Source of the DNA: Hypomesus transpacificus
Taxonomy: Eukaryota > Chordata > Actinopteri > Osmeriformes > Osmeridae
Reading direction: 5' to 3'
NCBI RefSeq assembly: GCF_021917145.1
Contig: NC_061061.1
Coordinates: 14,696,908 to 14,760,907 of the forward strand
Length of the DNA: 64,000 nt
The notes beneath the pieces are model-generated. The model made no database searches. It was not told where the DNA came from and was given only the letters and a program-made list of their open reading frames with translations. The translations under genes and the position numbers were made by a program. Below, one piece after another: positions 1 through 13,081 of the stretch. Numbering within the stretch: the stretch's first letter is position 1; every line of letters begins with the position of its first letter.

Positions 1-810
1 CTTGCCCAAGTGTTACACAGAGCAAAGTTACAGAAACTTTTCATCAAACTCCAGATATGAACTTCAAAATATAACTGCAATGAAAAATAAATCACATACT
101 AACTGTCGCCATGTATTATTAACATATTGGAGGTGACAGTTAGTAGGAATATGGTTGTCAAAGATGCAGTATTGTAACCAATAAAGACTTTTGTTCAATA
201 AAATAACAGTTTGTTCAATTAGTTTCATGCCATATTTTCCATGAAAAGAATAGGGCGAAATAACCTTTTCTTTAGCAACCAAATTTTTTGTAGATTACTG
301 ACAATCATCTGAATCTAAGACATGTGTAAGGTGCGATGAAGGAATTAATATTTTCCTTCTTCTGTTTTGACATCCCAGATCCTTCTGGCACATATTGAGT
401 TCTAGGAAGCAAATTTGAACCTAGCAGAACCACTTAATGGTAAAATAAATGTTTGAATAAAATGTTCACATTACTATTTACGTCTGACCACTGTAATTCA
501 TACATGAAAAGAATGAAAAAATTAACTGCAGCAGTAAAAAACAAAACTGGAAAATGCTAGGTACTATACTTCTCTTATAAACAAAACTTTTATAAAATAT
601 ATATGCATATATATATATAAAAGAAAAAATTAAAAATATTTCTTATAGTTTTTAGTAAAGCAAGCAGTGCCTTCTAAAATATCTGCTTGTTGTTTTTAGA
701 TTTTTTGAGAAAAAAGTACATAGAATAATAATAATAATAATCATATTAATAACAGTAAATAATTATTGAACACTGTGACAAAACGAATGATAAAAACTGA
801 TGTTTTCTCC
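1..810 (-). other. mex3a: mex3a 3'UTR (partial)
   Basis: This AT-rich stretch lies directly downstream of the mex3a stop codon on the minus strand and holds no credible reading frame. It contains a TA-rich run near 595-620 and, on the minus strand, a TTA repeat near 727-742. I found no AATAAA or ATTAAA on the minus strand here, so the 3'UTR probably continues past the left edge. Long AU-rich 3'UTRs are usual for MEX3 genes. The UTR assignment is inferred from position only. Confidence 0.6.
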
Positions 811-3800
811 TTAAGAGAATATTCGGATGGCCTGCGTAACCAAGGTGTGGCAAACAGGGCACTCCGGGTGGTTGAGCTCACAAATGCGGATGGCACACTC
901 CATGCAGAAGAGGTTGTGGCCACAGGGCACCAGGGCAGCCGTTACTTTACTTTCAAAGCAGGTCATGCAGTCCCGCATGATGGCCGGTGGAGAGTCCGGC
1001 ACAGGGAGGCGCCCAGGGAAGCCAACACTGGCCGAGGTGGGCTCGCTGTGGGCACGCCGGGCCTGGGCGTGGGGCGAGCCGGCAACAGCGGCGATGCTGG
1101 TAACTGAAGAGTTGGCTGTGCTTCCTCCACCACAGGGCTCGGGCAGGCCAGGGGAGAGTCTGGTCAGGGGAAGGGGAAGACCGCCGAAGCTCTTGGACCG
1201 CTGCTGGGCATAGAAAGCCACCTGTTTGGGGTAGTCCGGGTCACCCCAGCTCTGGGTGCCCTCCGAACCAAAGTAAGAGCATGGCTTCTCTCCAGAGCTG
1301 GAGAAGTTGCCCTTACTGTAGATTCCCCCTACTTCCCCTCCCCCTCCGACCATGGCGTCTGAGAAGTTCTGGCGGTAGCTGCTGGTGAGCGGCTTGCGCT
1401 GGCCCCCCTGCAGCCCCCACACCTGCTGCAGGCGGCTCTCCAGACCCCCGGAGCCTGCTGGCCCACTGCTGCCATCCGGCCCTAGGCAGTCGTTCTCGTT
1501 GTTGTGGTCGTGCAGGCCTCCCGTTCGGAAAGCGATGTGCGCCTCGATCTCCTCGCGGGCCCTTTCAGCGTTTCCCGGTGACCCTGTGATCTCAAAGACG
1601 GGGTCACGGTCTCGGCTAGGGGTCACGATGTAGGTGCATGTCTGCTGCTGGATGCGTTTAATGGTGGAACCTTTCGGTCCAACAACCAGACCCACAACTC
1701 GATATGGCACTCTTACTTGAATGGTGGTCTGCCCTGGGAGAGGTGTGGGCGGCGAGCCACTGAAGGATACACCCAGCTTGTTGCGGGATGCCCGTAGCAT
1801 GGAGAAGTGCTCGGCGGCAGATATGATCTCGCGCCGTGCCAGAGCCACGTCCTCCTTCCGGCCCGTGATCAGGAACACAGGCTCCTCACCCCTAACAGGA
1901 GTTTTGATGTAGGTATTGGTTTTGGCCCGCAAAGCTTTGATCTTGCAACCTGAAAACACAGCGGCGTTAGTTTGAATGAAGTCTAATAAAAATATATATT
2001 TTGTTATATTTCTTATAACAGCATACCAAGTAAGAGGAAGACTACTCACACATACATACGTAACACATACATATGTTTGTGTTAAAACATTTTTTATGGC
2101 AATAAATACAGAGCAAGCATTTAGGGAGTGCAATCGACACCAATGCACTAGTTTACAAGCAAGTCAAAGAACAAACCATATTTTCATAAATACATGTAGT
2201 TTTGGACCGGTTTGCAATGGTCATCTGAGAGATAATTGTTTGGCGCAAGATTGAATTCTTTCTATAGCTTAGATTATACATAAATCAACTATAAATTAAC
2301 GCTTTTAGGATTTACAAGTCTAATATCCAGCACTGATCTATCAATATACAATTACTGTTTACATCCGTTTGTGCCTATTGATGATGGTGTAAAGGCATAC
2401 TATAAGTCAGTTCTTCTTTGTGGGAGAGCATTGTGGGAAAGAGTGCAGGATAATTATATTTCATGTCAAATTACCTTAAGCAGAAACACTGAGGTTGGCA
2501 TAAGTATAAATCATAGAAGACAACATAAGTGAGTCATTTTGGAGAGGACTATCCAGGAGGTAAGGATCCAGGCATGCTGTGTGTACATTACACCCAATAG
2601 TTAAAACATACAACACACTCCACTAAAGAGCTTGTGTCATCAACAGATCTGGAGTGTGGAGCCTTTTAATTCAGAATTTCATGTTTATATTACCTCACAA
2701 AACAAACACCTTTGTTAGAAAGCAGATCCTGCCTTTACCACATGGACAGGCTCTATATCTGGCCTCTTAGCAATCACCAACCATTAATTCAATATGATGA
2801 TCTCACTTAACAACACCGCTATACTACAACCGGTCACAAAGCATCATTACATAAGAAAAATAAAATATGTGAGCAGTGTGGAGTAATGGATAAAACACCA
2901 GTCAGCTAGCCTTTAACTGAATATCATGTGACCTATATCATGTGTCCTAATGCTCCTAAAAAGCCACACTTACTACCAACTTCACAAACATGGATAGCAC
3001 TGACCAGGGAACAGAACGCTCTAAAGCAGAATCTGTTCAAATGTAAGATATCCCCTGTAAAGCTAGATTTGATTATTTGCTGCAAATATGTGAATATAAT
3101 CTTTCAGGATATTTAAGAGCATTGCATACAATAATTTATCGCACATTCTTTCAACTTAAACAAATATAATAAAAATAAAGATGAAAGTCTTGATTTATTA
3201 ATTAAGTGAGACAAGTGGTTGAGGAGAATTGTTCAAAGAAATTCACTTGAACCCACATCTACTGCCACTATATACAAAAAATCTAAAACACTTCTAGATT
3301 CTTCCTCAATGTTATACCATGTCTGTCGTTTGAAGAGCATGCAGTGGTGCATGTCTTGAACTGTAAAAAAGGACATACACTGGAGTAGTAACGTTGTATC
3401 TCCGGACACAAGCACTACATCCGTAATCAATTACAATGACTTTGATAGAGGAGAAAAACGCTCATTTTGCCACTCCACAATGGGATGCTCCATTAGCCAG
3501 ATTTACCAGGTAGGCAGAAGTCAACCCTATGAATGGGAGGTGTTCAACATGAGCTAACTAACGAGGCCCTGAATCAAAAGAAGATCATCTCAAATCCATC
3601 CAAATCCGCATTTATTCTCAGTCATGGCAAAAGCCCTTTGCTGCACTTGTGCTCACTGAGTCCACCCTGCGGCTGCATTCAGTTACCCTATTACAATTCA
3701 AAGCTTAAATTCCGAGTGACAAACATGAGCCACACAGGGAGGGGAGGGGCACTTAGTGGCATAACAAAATCCACATCTGGGAGGTTGATTGCTTTTGACC

Positions 3801-5574
3801 AACTTGAGACAGTGGGGGCATGTTCATCTGTGATTACCCACAAACAATAAAAAAGGTTTACTGTGGACTGAAGGGTGTGGATGGGCAGCAGTAAGGTCTC
3901 CTGCTCATCTACATAATTCACCTTTCACAATTTGGACAACAATGTAATGTAGTAGAAGTGCAATGGGTTTCAGGGGGAGCCCTTGTTGTGACTACAATTC
4001 CTTGCCTGTGCTTCTATCCATCCCTGCTCATTGCCCCCTCTTCTTTTCAGACTCATCACAACAGCCTGTCAACAATGGGTGCAGTCCAACCACTATTCAG
4101 ATACAGAGTATGCTAATGTTCTTTTGAGAAGCTGTAAACGTATTTTCCCCGTTGTGGGATGGTCACTTAAATTGACTGTGTGAAGAAAATTGATTAGTTG
4201 ATCATAACTGTAAGAGTATTAAAGTGCATGGCTGAGGAGAAGCACTTACACCTTGAAACAAAGAACAAAAGAAAAACCAACAAAGAACTGGATATGTTGG
4301 TCCAACTTCTCGCTGAGTCACGCCTCAATTCCTTGGATCATCCCGTATGGCAACTGGTAACACTGCCCAATAAGGTACCCCATACCCACCTACCCCACCA
4401 CTTTCACACCTTTGTTTGATAACTGCTGTCATTCAAGTCCAGGTCTACAAAAGTCACTCAAATTACACAGCAACAACTGACAGGAATTTTTGATACAACT
4501 TTTGAATTTGAGAATTAAATGAGAATAATTTAGGCCATATTGGCATTGTCCAATTAACTGGGTCAGTTCGCAATAAAAATGAACAAATACGGCATGCAAA
4601 GAAAGAAAATAGAAAATGCTTTTTTTTTTACATTATATCTATGCTATACACATTTTGCAATAGCATATTTCAAAACATTTCGGGAAGAACAACATTCCCT
4701 TACTCGTAGACTAGCACGTTGCGTTTTTGAACTGTCTCGCGCGTTTCAGACGACAAAGGAAGCAAGTGCTATCCCTGCCTGAAGTGTGCGTCTGTGAGCT
4801 GACATTGATGGCGTGGATGTATAATAATGCGCCCATGAGGTAACGGTTACTCTCAGGCTTTGTGTCTCCCCATGTTCAAAATTCGCTTAATAGACAATAA
4901 GAGAGAACCCGATGGCAACATTGTTAGAGTTCTTGTTACAGTATGGAAACTTAACATTTGTTACAAAGGCCAGTGAGGGAGTCTGCATGGTGTCTCGGTG
5001 GAATACAACAAAAAAAGAACACCACTCCCTTTTCTTTGACAATAACACCAGGTAACAGTTATAGGACATTACAAAAACAACATGGGAGCCACAGTGAGAC
5101 AAATTTAGTATCAAATTCATAACTTCTGACTGAAACATTTTGGTCGTAGTCTTTACCTTGTCTCCCGACTATTTCGGCCACATGTTCAGAACTGGGCACG
5201 GGGACGCATTCTGTTATGTTGCAGCCTCGTCCCTTCGTCTCAGCTGAAGAGCCTTCATACAGGGCACATAACTTGCTTTTTCCTTGCAAAAGTACCGAGT
5301 CTCCCCCTCCAACGTTATTAGTGTGGTTATGATGGTTATTGTTATTGTTACTCCTGTCCTGTACTCCCGTTGTAGGAGCCCCGCTGCCGTCCTCGCCTTC
5401 CCCGAGCCCCAACAGAGACAACTGGCCCAACGCGACCCTGAGGGCACGGGAGTCGTCTTCTTCCTCATCGGGTGGCACAAGGAGACCTTCGCTTCCGAAT
5501 CCGGAGCCGGCTAGATCCCCGCCGTAGCCCCCATTTTTCTCCATGATCCCTGCTAGAACCAGCAGGCTAGGCAT
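811..5574 (-). CDS. mex3a: Mex-3 RNA-binding family member A (two KH domains plus RING finger)
   Basis: There are two coding exons: 5574-5157 and 1949-811, with TAA at 811-813. Together they give 518 aa. The start at 5574 ([15 protein letters not shown]) matches the usual MEX3A N terminus; a Met 8 codons upstream in the same frame is less likely. The join falls inside a Gly codon of KH1 ([18 protein letters not shown]). KH1 spans about 123-195 with loop GRQG. KH2 follows the conserved stretch [18 protein letters not shown], with loop GPKG. The C-terminal C3HC4 RING is at about 465-518 (CMTCFES...CGHNLFC...CPVCH) and ends QAIRIFS, the MEX3 hallmark. An Asn/His run at about 76-87 lies in the variable N-terminal linker. 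From the family: it binds mRNA 3'UTRs through the KH domains, shuttles between nucleus and cytoplasm, and acts as an E3 ubiquitin ligase. MEX3A rather than B/C/D is chosen from the N terminus and the linkage to lmna. Confidence 0.95.
1950..5156 (-). other. mex3a: mex3a intron 1
   Basis: This is the single 3.2 kb intron of mex3a. The donor gtaaag (minus) follows exon 1 at 5157, and the acceptor ...tgtgttttcag precedes exon 2 at 1949. The split inside KH1 is the usual MEX3 position. The interior is AT-rich and non-coding. I saw no exon, RNA gene or intact transposon in it. Confidence 0.85.
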
Positions 5575-5760
5575 GGCTAACAAAAGAGTGTGAGACAAAG
5601 ACTGGGGAAAGAGACTGGAGAAACAGCACCCGTGCCGCCTCCCCGCCCCCTCCTCCTCCTTCCAATTCCCCCTTTGCGCTAGTCCCTCCCATAGACCAGC
5701 CCCCTCTCTCCTGTCCGCTAGCCTATACTTTCAATACAGTCCTCTCCCAGCTCAAGGCAA
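5575..5760 (-). promoter_or_regulatory. mex3a: mex3a 5'UTR and probable promoter
   Basis: The sequence upstream of the mex3a start codon is C-rich on the plus strand, with Sp1-type runs such as CCCCGCCCCCTCCTCC near 5640-5660 and an inverted CCAAT box next to them. There is no TATA box within 150 bp. This fits a CpG/Sp1-type promoter. The transcription start cannot be fixed from sequence alone. Confidence 0.45.
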
Positions 5761-6242
5761 ACGGGACACAAGGCCGTCTGCACGGAGAGACTATATGCTC
5801 CACCCCGTCTGGTCTTGCAGTCCCCTCCTTGGCTGAACGAACTGCCTTCCCGTTTACCATTCCATCTCACATTCCCAAGCCTGTGGCATCTCAGAATCTT
5901 ACCCAAGCGATTTCTTTCACCTTTGGAAAGAAGGGAAACATTTCCTCCACCTTTTCCTTTGTCTCTATCCCCCATGCGTTTTGATCAATACGACTCATTC
6001 TGTTTTTCAAAAGACCGCAGCATTCTTAAATAGGCTACTTACATACCATTCTGGGAAGATTATAATCATCAATCGATTTTTACAGACAGCAGGAGCACAT
6101 TTTCAAAACTCAAAATCAGACCTTGTTAGCAAAGTGAATTTGGTTAACAGTGCTGGCCACTTGCCAACTTCAAATATCCAATGGAAGGATTATATAAAGA
6201 AAAGTAAAAACAAATCGACTCTGGAATAGAATCGTAGTTTGT

Positions 6243-6263
6243 TATATATATATATATATATAT
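6243..6263. repeat. (TA)n microsatellite
   Basis: A perfect run of about ten TA units, visible directly. Confidence 0.9.
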
Positions 6264-7585
6264 GAGGTAGTCTCTGCGCAAATACTAATAAGTGCACATT
6301 TGGGTTAATTCTCTCATCTGAGGACGAAGGAGTTAATAGCGACATATTTTGGGGGTCCGCCCACCCCTCTTGCCGTGGGTTGCGGCAGGTCATCGCGTTG
6401 TTGTCTCGGGCGTCGTTGCGCAGGGGTTGTTATGTAGGAGGGGGTCTATAAGAGGAGAAGAGAAAGGGAGTTGTCAGACAGGCGTTGCAGACACTATGCA
6501 GCGGGGATCTTCATAAAATCCCTCACATTTTATTTCCCGTGAGCAAGGCTGCTGCTCCTAACCGTGAACAAAGAACCGCGCCATGTGTTCTGTACAACAG
6601 ACTTGTCAAAATGTCCTCGAGAGAAGCCACGCCTGGCGGCATGGTTGTATAATAACACAAAGACATGTGCATGGTAAAAATAATAATAATGAAAACATTA
6701 ACGATGATAATAATGACAATGCAAATATAACGACTATACACAAAATATGTAGAATAATAATAATAATCAAGCATCGTAAACAAAACAAAAGTTCTCAATA
6801 CTATAGAACATTCTTATTTATTAATAATCGCGAAAATAATTGTGATATCATTATTTTTGTATGTCAGCATCTAGACAAATTTTTATGCCACAACAGTACA
6901 GTTTCTTATCCCTACTGTAACCTATGTGGGTGGCATGAGGCGCATTGGTCTGTCAAGCATGTGAATATCACCCTGCTCATAGATGAAACACCTCATTTAA
7001 GCGGTAACTGTTTGTAACAGCCACTTCTACATGTTTCCGGATGCCACATCCTTTCTTACTTTATATTTATTTCAGACATGATCGATAATTCTTCAAATGA
7101 ATTAATATGTAGTTATATCATCTATTGGCGGACTTTGCACTGGATACAGTTTCATCTTTGTTATTATTTTCCTCAGATCATTTGTAAGTAACCTATTTTG
7201 CATGTTTTCAAAAGATATGTTTGAGCTTGCTGTTTAGGCAGATTAGAGGACTTGAGCGTTGCTGAGCAAATTCTGATTAGTTGTACATGTGTCCATATCA
7301 GGCAGCATAATTGGGTTGTACTCATAATAGCAACAATAACTACAACAGATAAAGTATGTGTGTCAGTTAACAGAATTGCATTTGAGAAACCATGGGGATG
7401 TACACTATCATAGGTGCTGTAATGTGCTTTTGGTACAGGTGCTTGGTACATGGTTATAGTTGGTGTGTTGTATGCCCTTAAATCCCACAAAGGGCAAATT
7501 TATGGTGGCCAGAAGGAGACCATGATTGAAAAAGTTGTTGTTTCATCCAAACATAAAGGCATCAACAACAATCTAATGGTTGTTG

Positions 7586-7745
7586 TGGGGGGCGGGGTTG
7601 TGTGTGTTTATGGGGGGTGGGGGGGGATCTGCTCCCAGTTGGGGGTGGGGCGGGGCGGGCTGGAGTCTATCCGTTCCTTGCTAGTCAGCGGACGGGACTG
7701 GGGACTGGGGAGACTGTGGGGCTCCGGGGGAGATGCTGGAGAGGG
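7586..7745 (+). repeat. G-rich block with clustered G-quadruplex motifs
   Basis: About 160 bp on the plus strand hold more than ten runs of three or more G with short spacers, such as GGGGGGCGGGG, GGGGGGTGGGGGGGG and GGGGTGGGGCGGGGCGGG. This satisfies the usual G-quadruplex pattern several times over. It lies 2 kb upstream of mex3a and 6.7 kb upstream of the lmna start codon. Whether it is regulatory is unknown. Confidence 0.7.
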
Positions 7746-8002
7746 GCCAGCTTCTCATTGACACACAGAGGCAGTGTGTCCAAGAGGTCATCTGCTTCCA
7801 TTAATGGGGTGTATGCTTGGAGCCCAAGGCCCCAATCAATAAAGAGGATGGATCAGGGATTATGTTTCTCCCACACACCCTAGTCTGTCTGGGTGAGTTG
7901 GGTTGTTGTAGGCTTGTTTGTGATGATACCGTATTAGTAACTTTTTTCTCTCTCCTGAACATAACCTTTATAACCTCTAAATCTACTTTGGTACAAGTTT
8001 CA

Positions 8003-8213
8003 CTCCCAGTCAGAGGCGTAGCCCGGGTAGGCCTGGGTAGGACAGGCCTACCCAATTTGTTCAAGGCCTACCCAACAACGAAAATATCTAATATAAATGC
8101 AAACATTTGTGAAAATTGCAAAGTACATAAGTTAAAAAAACTGAAAAGATGCCTATCCCTATTTTTCTAGGCCTACCCAATAAGATTATTTTGGCTACGC
8201 CCCTGCTTCCAGT
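8003..8213. mobile_element. hAT-like MITE with 8-bp target duplication
   Basis: The element proper is 8011-8205 (195 bp). The left end CAGAGGCGTAGCC is the inverted repeat of the right end GGCTACGCCCCTG with one mismatch. It is flanked by an 8-bp direct repeat, CTCCCAGT at 8003-8010 and CTTCCAGT at 8206-8213 (7 of 8 identical). CAG...CTG ends with 8-bp duplications are typical of hAT transposons. There is no transposase, so it is non-autonomous. The motif GGCCTACCCAA occurs three times inside. Confidence 0.8.
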
Positions 8214-11200
8214 CCATCTGACTCACTGATTGTGATGCCATACTGTACGCTAGCTTTTACCTTAAAAAAAAGTAAGCTCTTTGTGTATATTCCAGAGAGA
8301 TAGAAGGGTGTATGTGTGTGTGTGTGTGTAAAGGTGGGGGGAGGGTTGTGTGACAGAGAAAGAGACACACTTCAGGACACTTGTAAAATGTAGAGTGCTG
8401 AGGTCATGTTACTTGCACATCAGAAAAAACTCAGTGATCTTCACCATCTGGTTGCTTGACTGCTCGTTCCGTCTGCCTCCTGCACATTCTGAATGGGTGG
8501 CTGGATCTCTAGTGACATGCTTTGGTTTACTGTGCCACTTAGACAAAACCCATCTCTTTGTCCAGCAAGCCATGCAAACACCACATGCACCTATATAGAC
8601 AGTATCTGACTCAGAAAAAGGACTGTCTGTCTAAGAAAAAGGACGTAATAGCCTGTAAAAAAAATAAAACAACCCTGAAAGAGCATCCCTTTGACGTGCA
8701 TGGCCAGATGTCCTTTTCATGACATTTTGGGGGCCTTGCTGTCAAGTGAAGGCAGATATGAGCACATGTTGGCTGAGTGCCAGATTCTGGTGTCACCGTC
8801 AACCTGGACTTGTGGATGATGTAAGAATTCATGTGTATGATGTCATGCGTATGATGTTAAATCCTACACTAATACCTTACTCTAATGATGTAGGTTGCAG
8901 TAGCATAGGCAAGAGGACAACACAATCCCTCAGTAAGAGGATCAGTAATTGCAGATTATTTCAGATAACCCATAATCAGATCATTTGACTCGCACAGCAA
9001 TGACAATTATCAACATATTTCACAAGGGAAATTTGACCAGTAAACAAGTTTTGTATTACTTTGTGTATTAGGTTTGCTCTGTGTCAATGCTTGTTTAACT
9101 CAACAAATTGTCAATGGGATGCTATGATTTTCTGAAAGAAAAGCAATCTACAAATACAGACACATAACATTCCTCATTGAGTTAAACCAGTAATGGATAT
9201 TTAATGCATTACTTAATTTTGGCGTATTATGTAAATTCGTGTGTGGCTGAGAATTGTCCACCTCTTGATTTAACATTCTTCTCCATTGTCAAGGAAAAAT
9301 ACGACGTACAATTTCCTTAGCAAACACACTTCCTCTTACCCCCTGTCCTTTCTCTTTTTTCTCACTCTCATTCACACACACACAGACACACACACAGGGG
9401 TATTGTGATTGGGGGATCTGATCTCAACTGGGAATATGAGTCAGGTGGTTATGACTTCATCGCTTTTCTCGGGTATTAGGTCATCTCTCTCTCTTTCTCT
9501 TTCTCTCTCTGTTTCTCTATCTCTTTTGTCTCTATCCCACTGTGATCCACCTTTTACGTTGATGCTTAGTGAGTAGGGACACACCTAGTGATGAGTAAGG
9601 TTATCCTCACCTCATGTTTCCCCAGTCTACAATGATCTCACACCTACTGTTGAAAAAGCTTCAGAATAAGATTGATCATCCCTGATTAATTTTAAGGTGT
9701 TTTCATATTTGGCTACATTATACCTCCCAAAAATGTCTGATGGATTATGGCTACAATATGCTAGTATTGTATTAGCTCATTCTGTCAAATATATTATAAA
9801 ATATTTAATGGGCATCACATTTGACAAATATTCAGGATACCACACTGACAATTGACAATCCAATTCTGCACAACGCCATTTTCTTAGATCTCCACTTACA
9901 ACATGACCGTGAAAGTCAGAGGTTTATGAAAAGCAATAACACTCGTCATCAACGAAGTTAATGTAGGATAAGTAATATCCTTTTTGATGACTGAAAATAA
10001 TTCGTACTGGTGATTGCTTGTTTTGGACAGAAAAAATGGCCTACATCTGATCTAAGCAGCCAAGCGTTTTATATTATGATCGACAGGTGGCGTCCGCCAC
10101 AGTGTAATCAGGCATGTTAATTTCAGGTGGTTGCAACTAACAAAAACGACAAGTTACTTTCGCAAGTCATAAACAAAAAACATTACGAAATGAGGATGAG
10201 GCATGCGTGAGGTTTGATAGCTCTAACTGTTGTTCACTTGCGATTTCTAAAATCGAAGCCAATTCCGGTAAGTTTAACAATAAGCAAACCAACAGTTAAA
10301 ATTCTGGCACTGTCATGAGTTGTTTATTTCATTAAAATGATTGTTTAAAGTTTAATTAGGTTAGATATTATGTGCATTCACTAGGTATACTTTATTTACT
10401 TTGATCGTTTCAAACTATAATGATTTCGCTTACATTCTTTAAAATATTCGGTGAAGATCTACGCCGTTATTGGCCAGGGGGTGGCGTATAGGCCTCTACC
10501 TTTGTTTCAGCTTCTCATTTACTGAAGGAGCAGAGAGGGGCTTGGAAGGAGTCTAGCCGTCCTCCAACATCGCAGTGGCAGCAAGAGTGACATAAAATTA
10601 ATTTGTAGCTGAGCTTTTTAGAATATGGAAGGATTTGAGAAAACATTGATATGTTTATTGATATTTAATCGTACAAATGAAGCCTTATCAACCTTTCAAA
10701 ATACAAAAATATACAGTGTTTAGTACTAGTAGAAACATTTGGCTTTTTTCCTCTGATAATTAGTAATCTCACAGTGTCCCTAATTGTTTTATGTAGGAAA
10801 TCCCTGATCTTTTATCCCTTGTGGTTCTAAACAGTTTGGACCCACCCAAAGGGAGAATGTATACTAAACAAAGTTTGTATATACTGACACACAGTTCTCA
10901 TCACTACAGCCGTACTGTTCTGTAAGTGAGTATCAGGAAATGTTAGACCATAAAAAGCCTACTTTTGTTACACATCCTGAATAATGAGTCCTAAACTATT
11001 TAAGATGAGTAGTGTAGAGTTCAAATAATGCTTAATGTTGCAGCTACATAGTTGTTATAGTTACAGCATTACTTGTATTAATAGTGTTATTGGTTAATTG
11101 GTATTTGATGTTTTCACCCCGTGTTGAAGATTGTGAGGAATGGTTGTGATTCTGTTCTAAAGCTTGATATGCTTCATTTGCCTTTCCTGTGCAGGAATAC

Positions 11201-12169
11201 CTGTTACTGAGCACCCATTTACTCACAATGGTATGAGGTGTGAGACCAAAGCAAATACCTCTCAAAAGAAACCTGCTCAACTGTCTGTCAACTTCTGTTT
11301 GTGTCTGTACTTTAGTCAAGTTGGAAACACCTAGGATATAGATCATGAAATGTGATTATGAAATACAGAGAAGACGATGCAAAGAAACCAGGAACATCGA
11401 GTATGCAGTTACAGATATTTGATAAGAATTTAACACTTACGGCCAGTTGTGAGCTGGTGTTTTTTGTTAACATTAGTGAAACATTACGAAAGCCGGAACA
11501 AGGGTTTTGTTATATCCTAGAAGATGTTTGAACAATGTTTTGATGTATTTCCAGAATTTCTTCTGTGACGTGTGTGACAAAGTCCTTGAAGAGTCTCAGG
11601 TCAAGGTTCGACTAAATTCTTACCTGACACTTTGACTGTCAGTACTAAAAAGAAAGCATGTAGTCCGCTCAACTTTTTTTGCTGCCTTTGTGGAATGTTA
11701 CAGTAGTGTCAGGCAGTAAATAATCTGCCCGACTAACCTGATATCTGTCTTGTTTGTTGCTTCACAAGCAGTCATGCACCTGTCATGTGGGACATTTCAA
11801 TAACCCTCACTGGGGGTTCTTTCTTGTACATGTCTCTGTCTCGAGTAATGGTTAAGGCATGCGGAGGTAGCGATAAATGGTTAGTTTGGAATACTTGGAC
11901 AATAGTTTGTTGCACATATACTTTATATTTTGGTTGCCAGGGCAAAACATATTTTTTGTTAGCTAGAGTTTATAGAAACAGAGAGGAAGGGAGACTGAGG
12001 GAGAGAGGAAAGCTACAACAAGAGAGCTTTTAGTACTGGGACGTATGAATCATAAAGAGAAAAAGCCACAGATTGAATGTTCCTTTCCACTTCTTGGTCC
12101 TCGCCAGAGTACTCCCATAACTACTTCCTCTGGGCTTTAGGGCAACAATGCCCAAATGTGTGCAACCAC

Positions 12170-12200
<31 letters not shown>

Positions 12201-12222
12201 CCACCACCACACACACACACAA
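12170..12222. repeat. poly-C followed by (CCA)/(CA) tract
   Basis: About 30 consecutive C are followed by ACC and AC repeats. Reading frames across it (poly-Gly on the minus strand) are artefacts of the repeat. Confidence 0.9.
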
Positions 12223-12729
12223 GAACTGTCTTTAACCAACTTTGGACTTCATTAACTCCACCCCGAGGCGATAAATACATGCAGATCCATCTTCATGCTG
12301 CTTGAGATTTTTGAGGATGGCCCACGGGACTGGCTGTGTCCTGCCATGCTATTGGATTTACAGTTTTTGTGGAACTGTCCCTATACTGACTCAGACTGTT
12401 GTTCTTCAGATACAATTTTGTTTCTTTGGGAATTATTTCCCTGACATTGACATGTTTTTGGTGATTATAGATGTTTATAATCTTAACTCTAGACTGTCAC
12501 ATCTCTCCTAATCACGGCCGTTCAGTAAAAGTGTGAATCAAGGCAGACTTTTACTTTGCTTCTTGTTGTTACGACCTTGCACTTAATGTGGAAGCTTTCA
12601 CTGATACACCAATGTGCAAGCTGCTGGAAACTCAGCAAAGCAACTGTCAGAAGAAAAGAGCTAAGGAAAGGGGAGACAAATGGTGCAGAGGGAGATCCAA
12701 CAACTGCTGCGCCTGTGAACATGTCCAGC

Positions 12730-13081
12730 CCCAGCTTCTCCCAGCCCCACCTCTTCCCGTTCGCACACCCTGTTACCCCTCCCTGCTCTGTCCCTCATTC
12801 TCCCCCGCCCCCTTCAGCAGTACATGTGCGGGGAGAGACAGCAAGGCAACCAGTCTCAGGCACGATCCAAAGGCACACACAGACGACTGAGCAGCCAGGC
12901 AGCGCTAAACCGATCTCCTTCACCACGCTCACCGCTAGAGAGGACCATATACCCTACCTACAGCTCTCACGTACACCACCAGAAACTTCTAGATAGCTGT
13001 GTTTGTTTCACTCTCAGACTCAATCGCACACACCCACTTTTCCAGAAGGATTTAACTAACAACTTCCCTCTCCACGCTGAG
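12730..13081 (+). promoter_or_regulatory. lmna: candidate lmna promoter and non-coding first exon
   Basis: This stretch is richer in C and GC than its surroundings and has Sp1-type C runs (CCCCCGCCCCC near 12800). It ends in a strong splice donor, CTGAG|GTAAGG, at 13081/13082. A good polypyrimidine-AG acceptor (CCCTCTTCAG near 14388) lies just before the lamin start codon at 14444. A spliced 5'UTR exon here would fit. This is inference: no transcript evidence is available, and the lamin mRNA could equally begin at 14.3-14.4 kb. Confidence 0.3.

Larger units (their letters stand above)
5761..12729. other. mex3a-lmna intergenic spacer
   Basis: About 7 kb separate the divergent genes mex3a and lmna. 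I saw no coding exon. It contains a TA microsatellite (6243-6263), a G-rich block (7586-7745), a hAT-like MITE (8003-8213), CA and CT tracts near 9375-9530 and a long poly-C (12170-12199). A TATA-like element in a G-rich setting (near 6446, TCTATAAGAGG) could mark a start site on the plus strand, but no downstream exon supports it. Confidence 0.5.

Noticed and set aside
766..1213. Plus-strand open frames of 113 and 128 aa over mex3a exon 2
   Set aside because: They are antisense shadows of the GC-rich mex3a coding exon and resemble no family.
6440..6545. TATA-like TCTATAAGAGG with a nearby GTGAGC donor, as a lmna or lncRNA promoter
   Set aside because: No downstream exon or conserved element supports it, and the donor context is weak.
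12030..12239. Poly-Gly frame on the minus strand
   Set aside because: A product of the poly-C tract.
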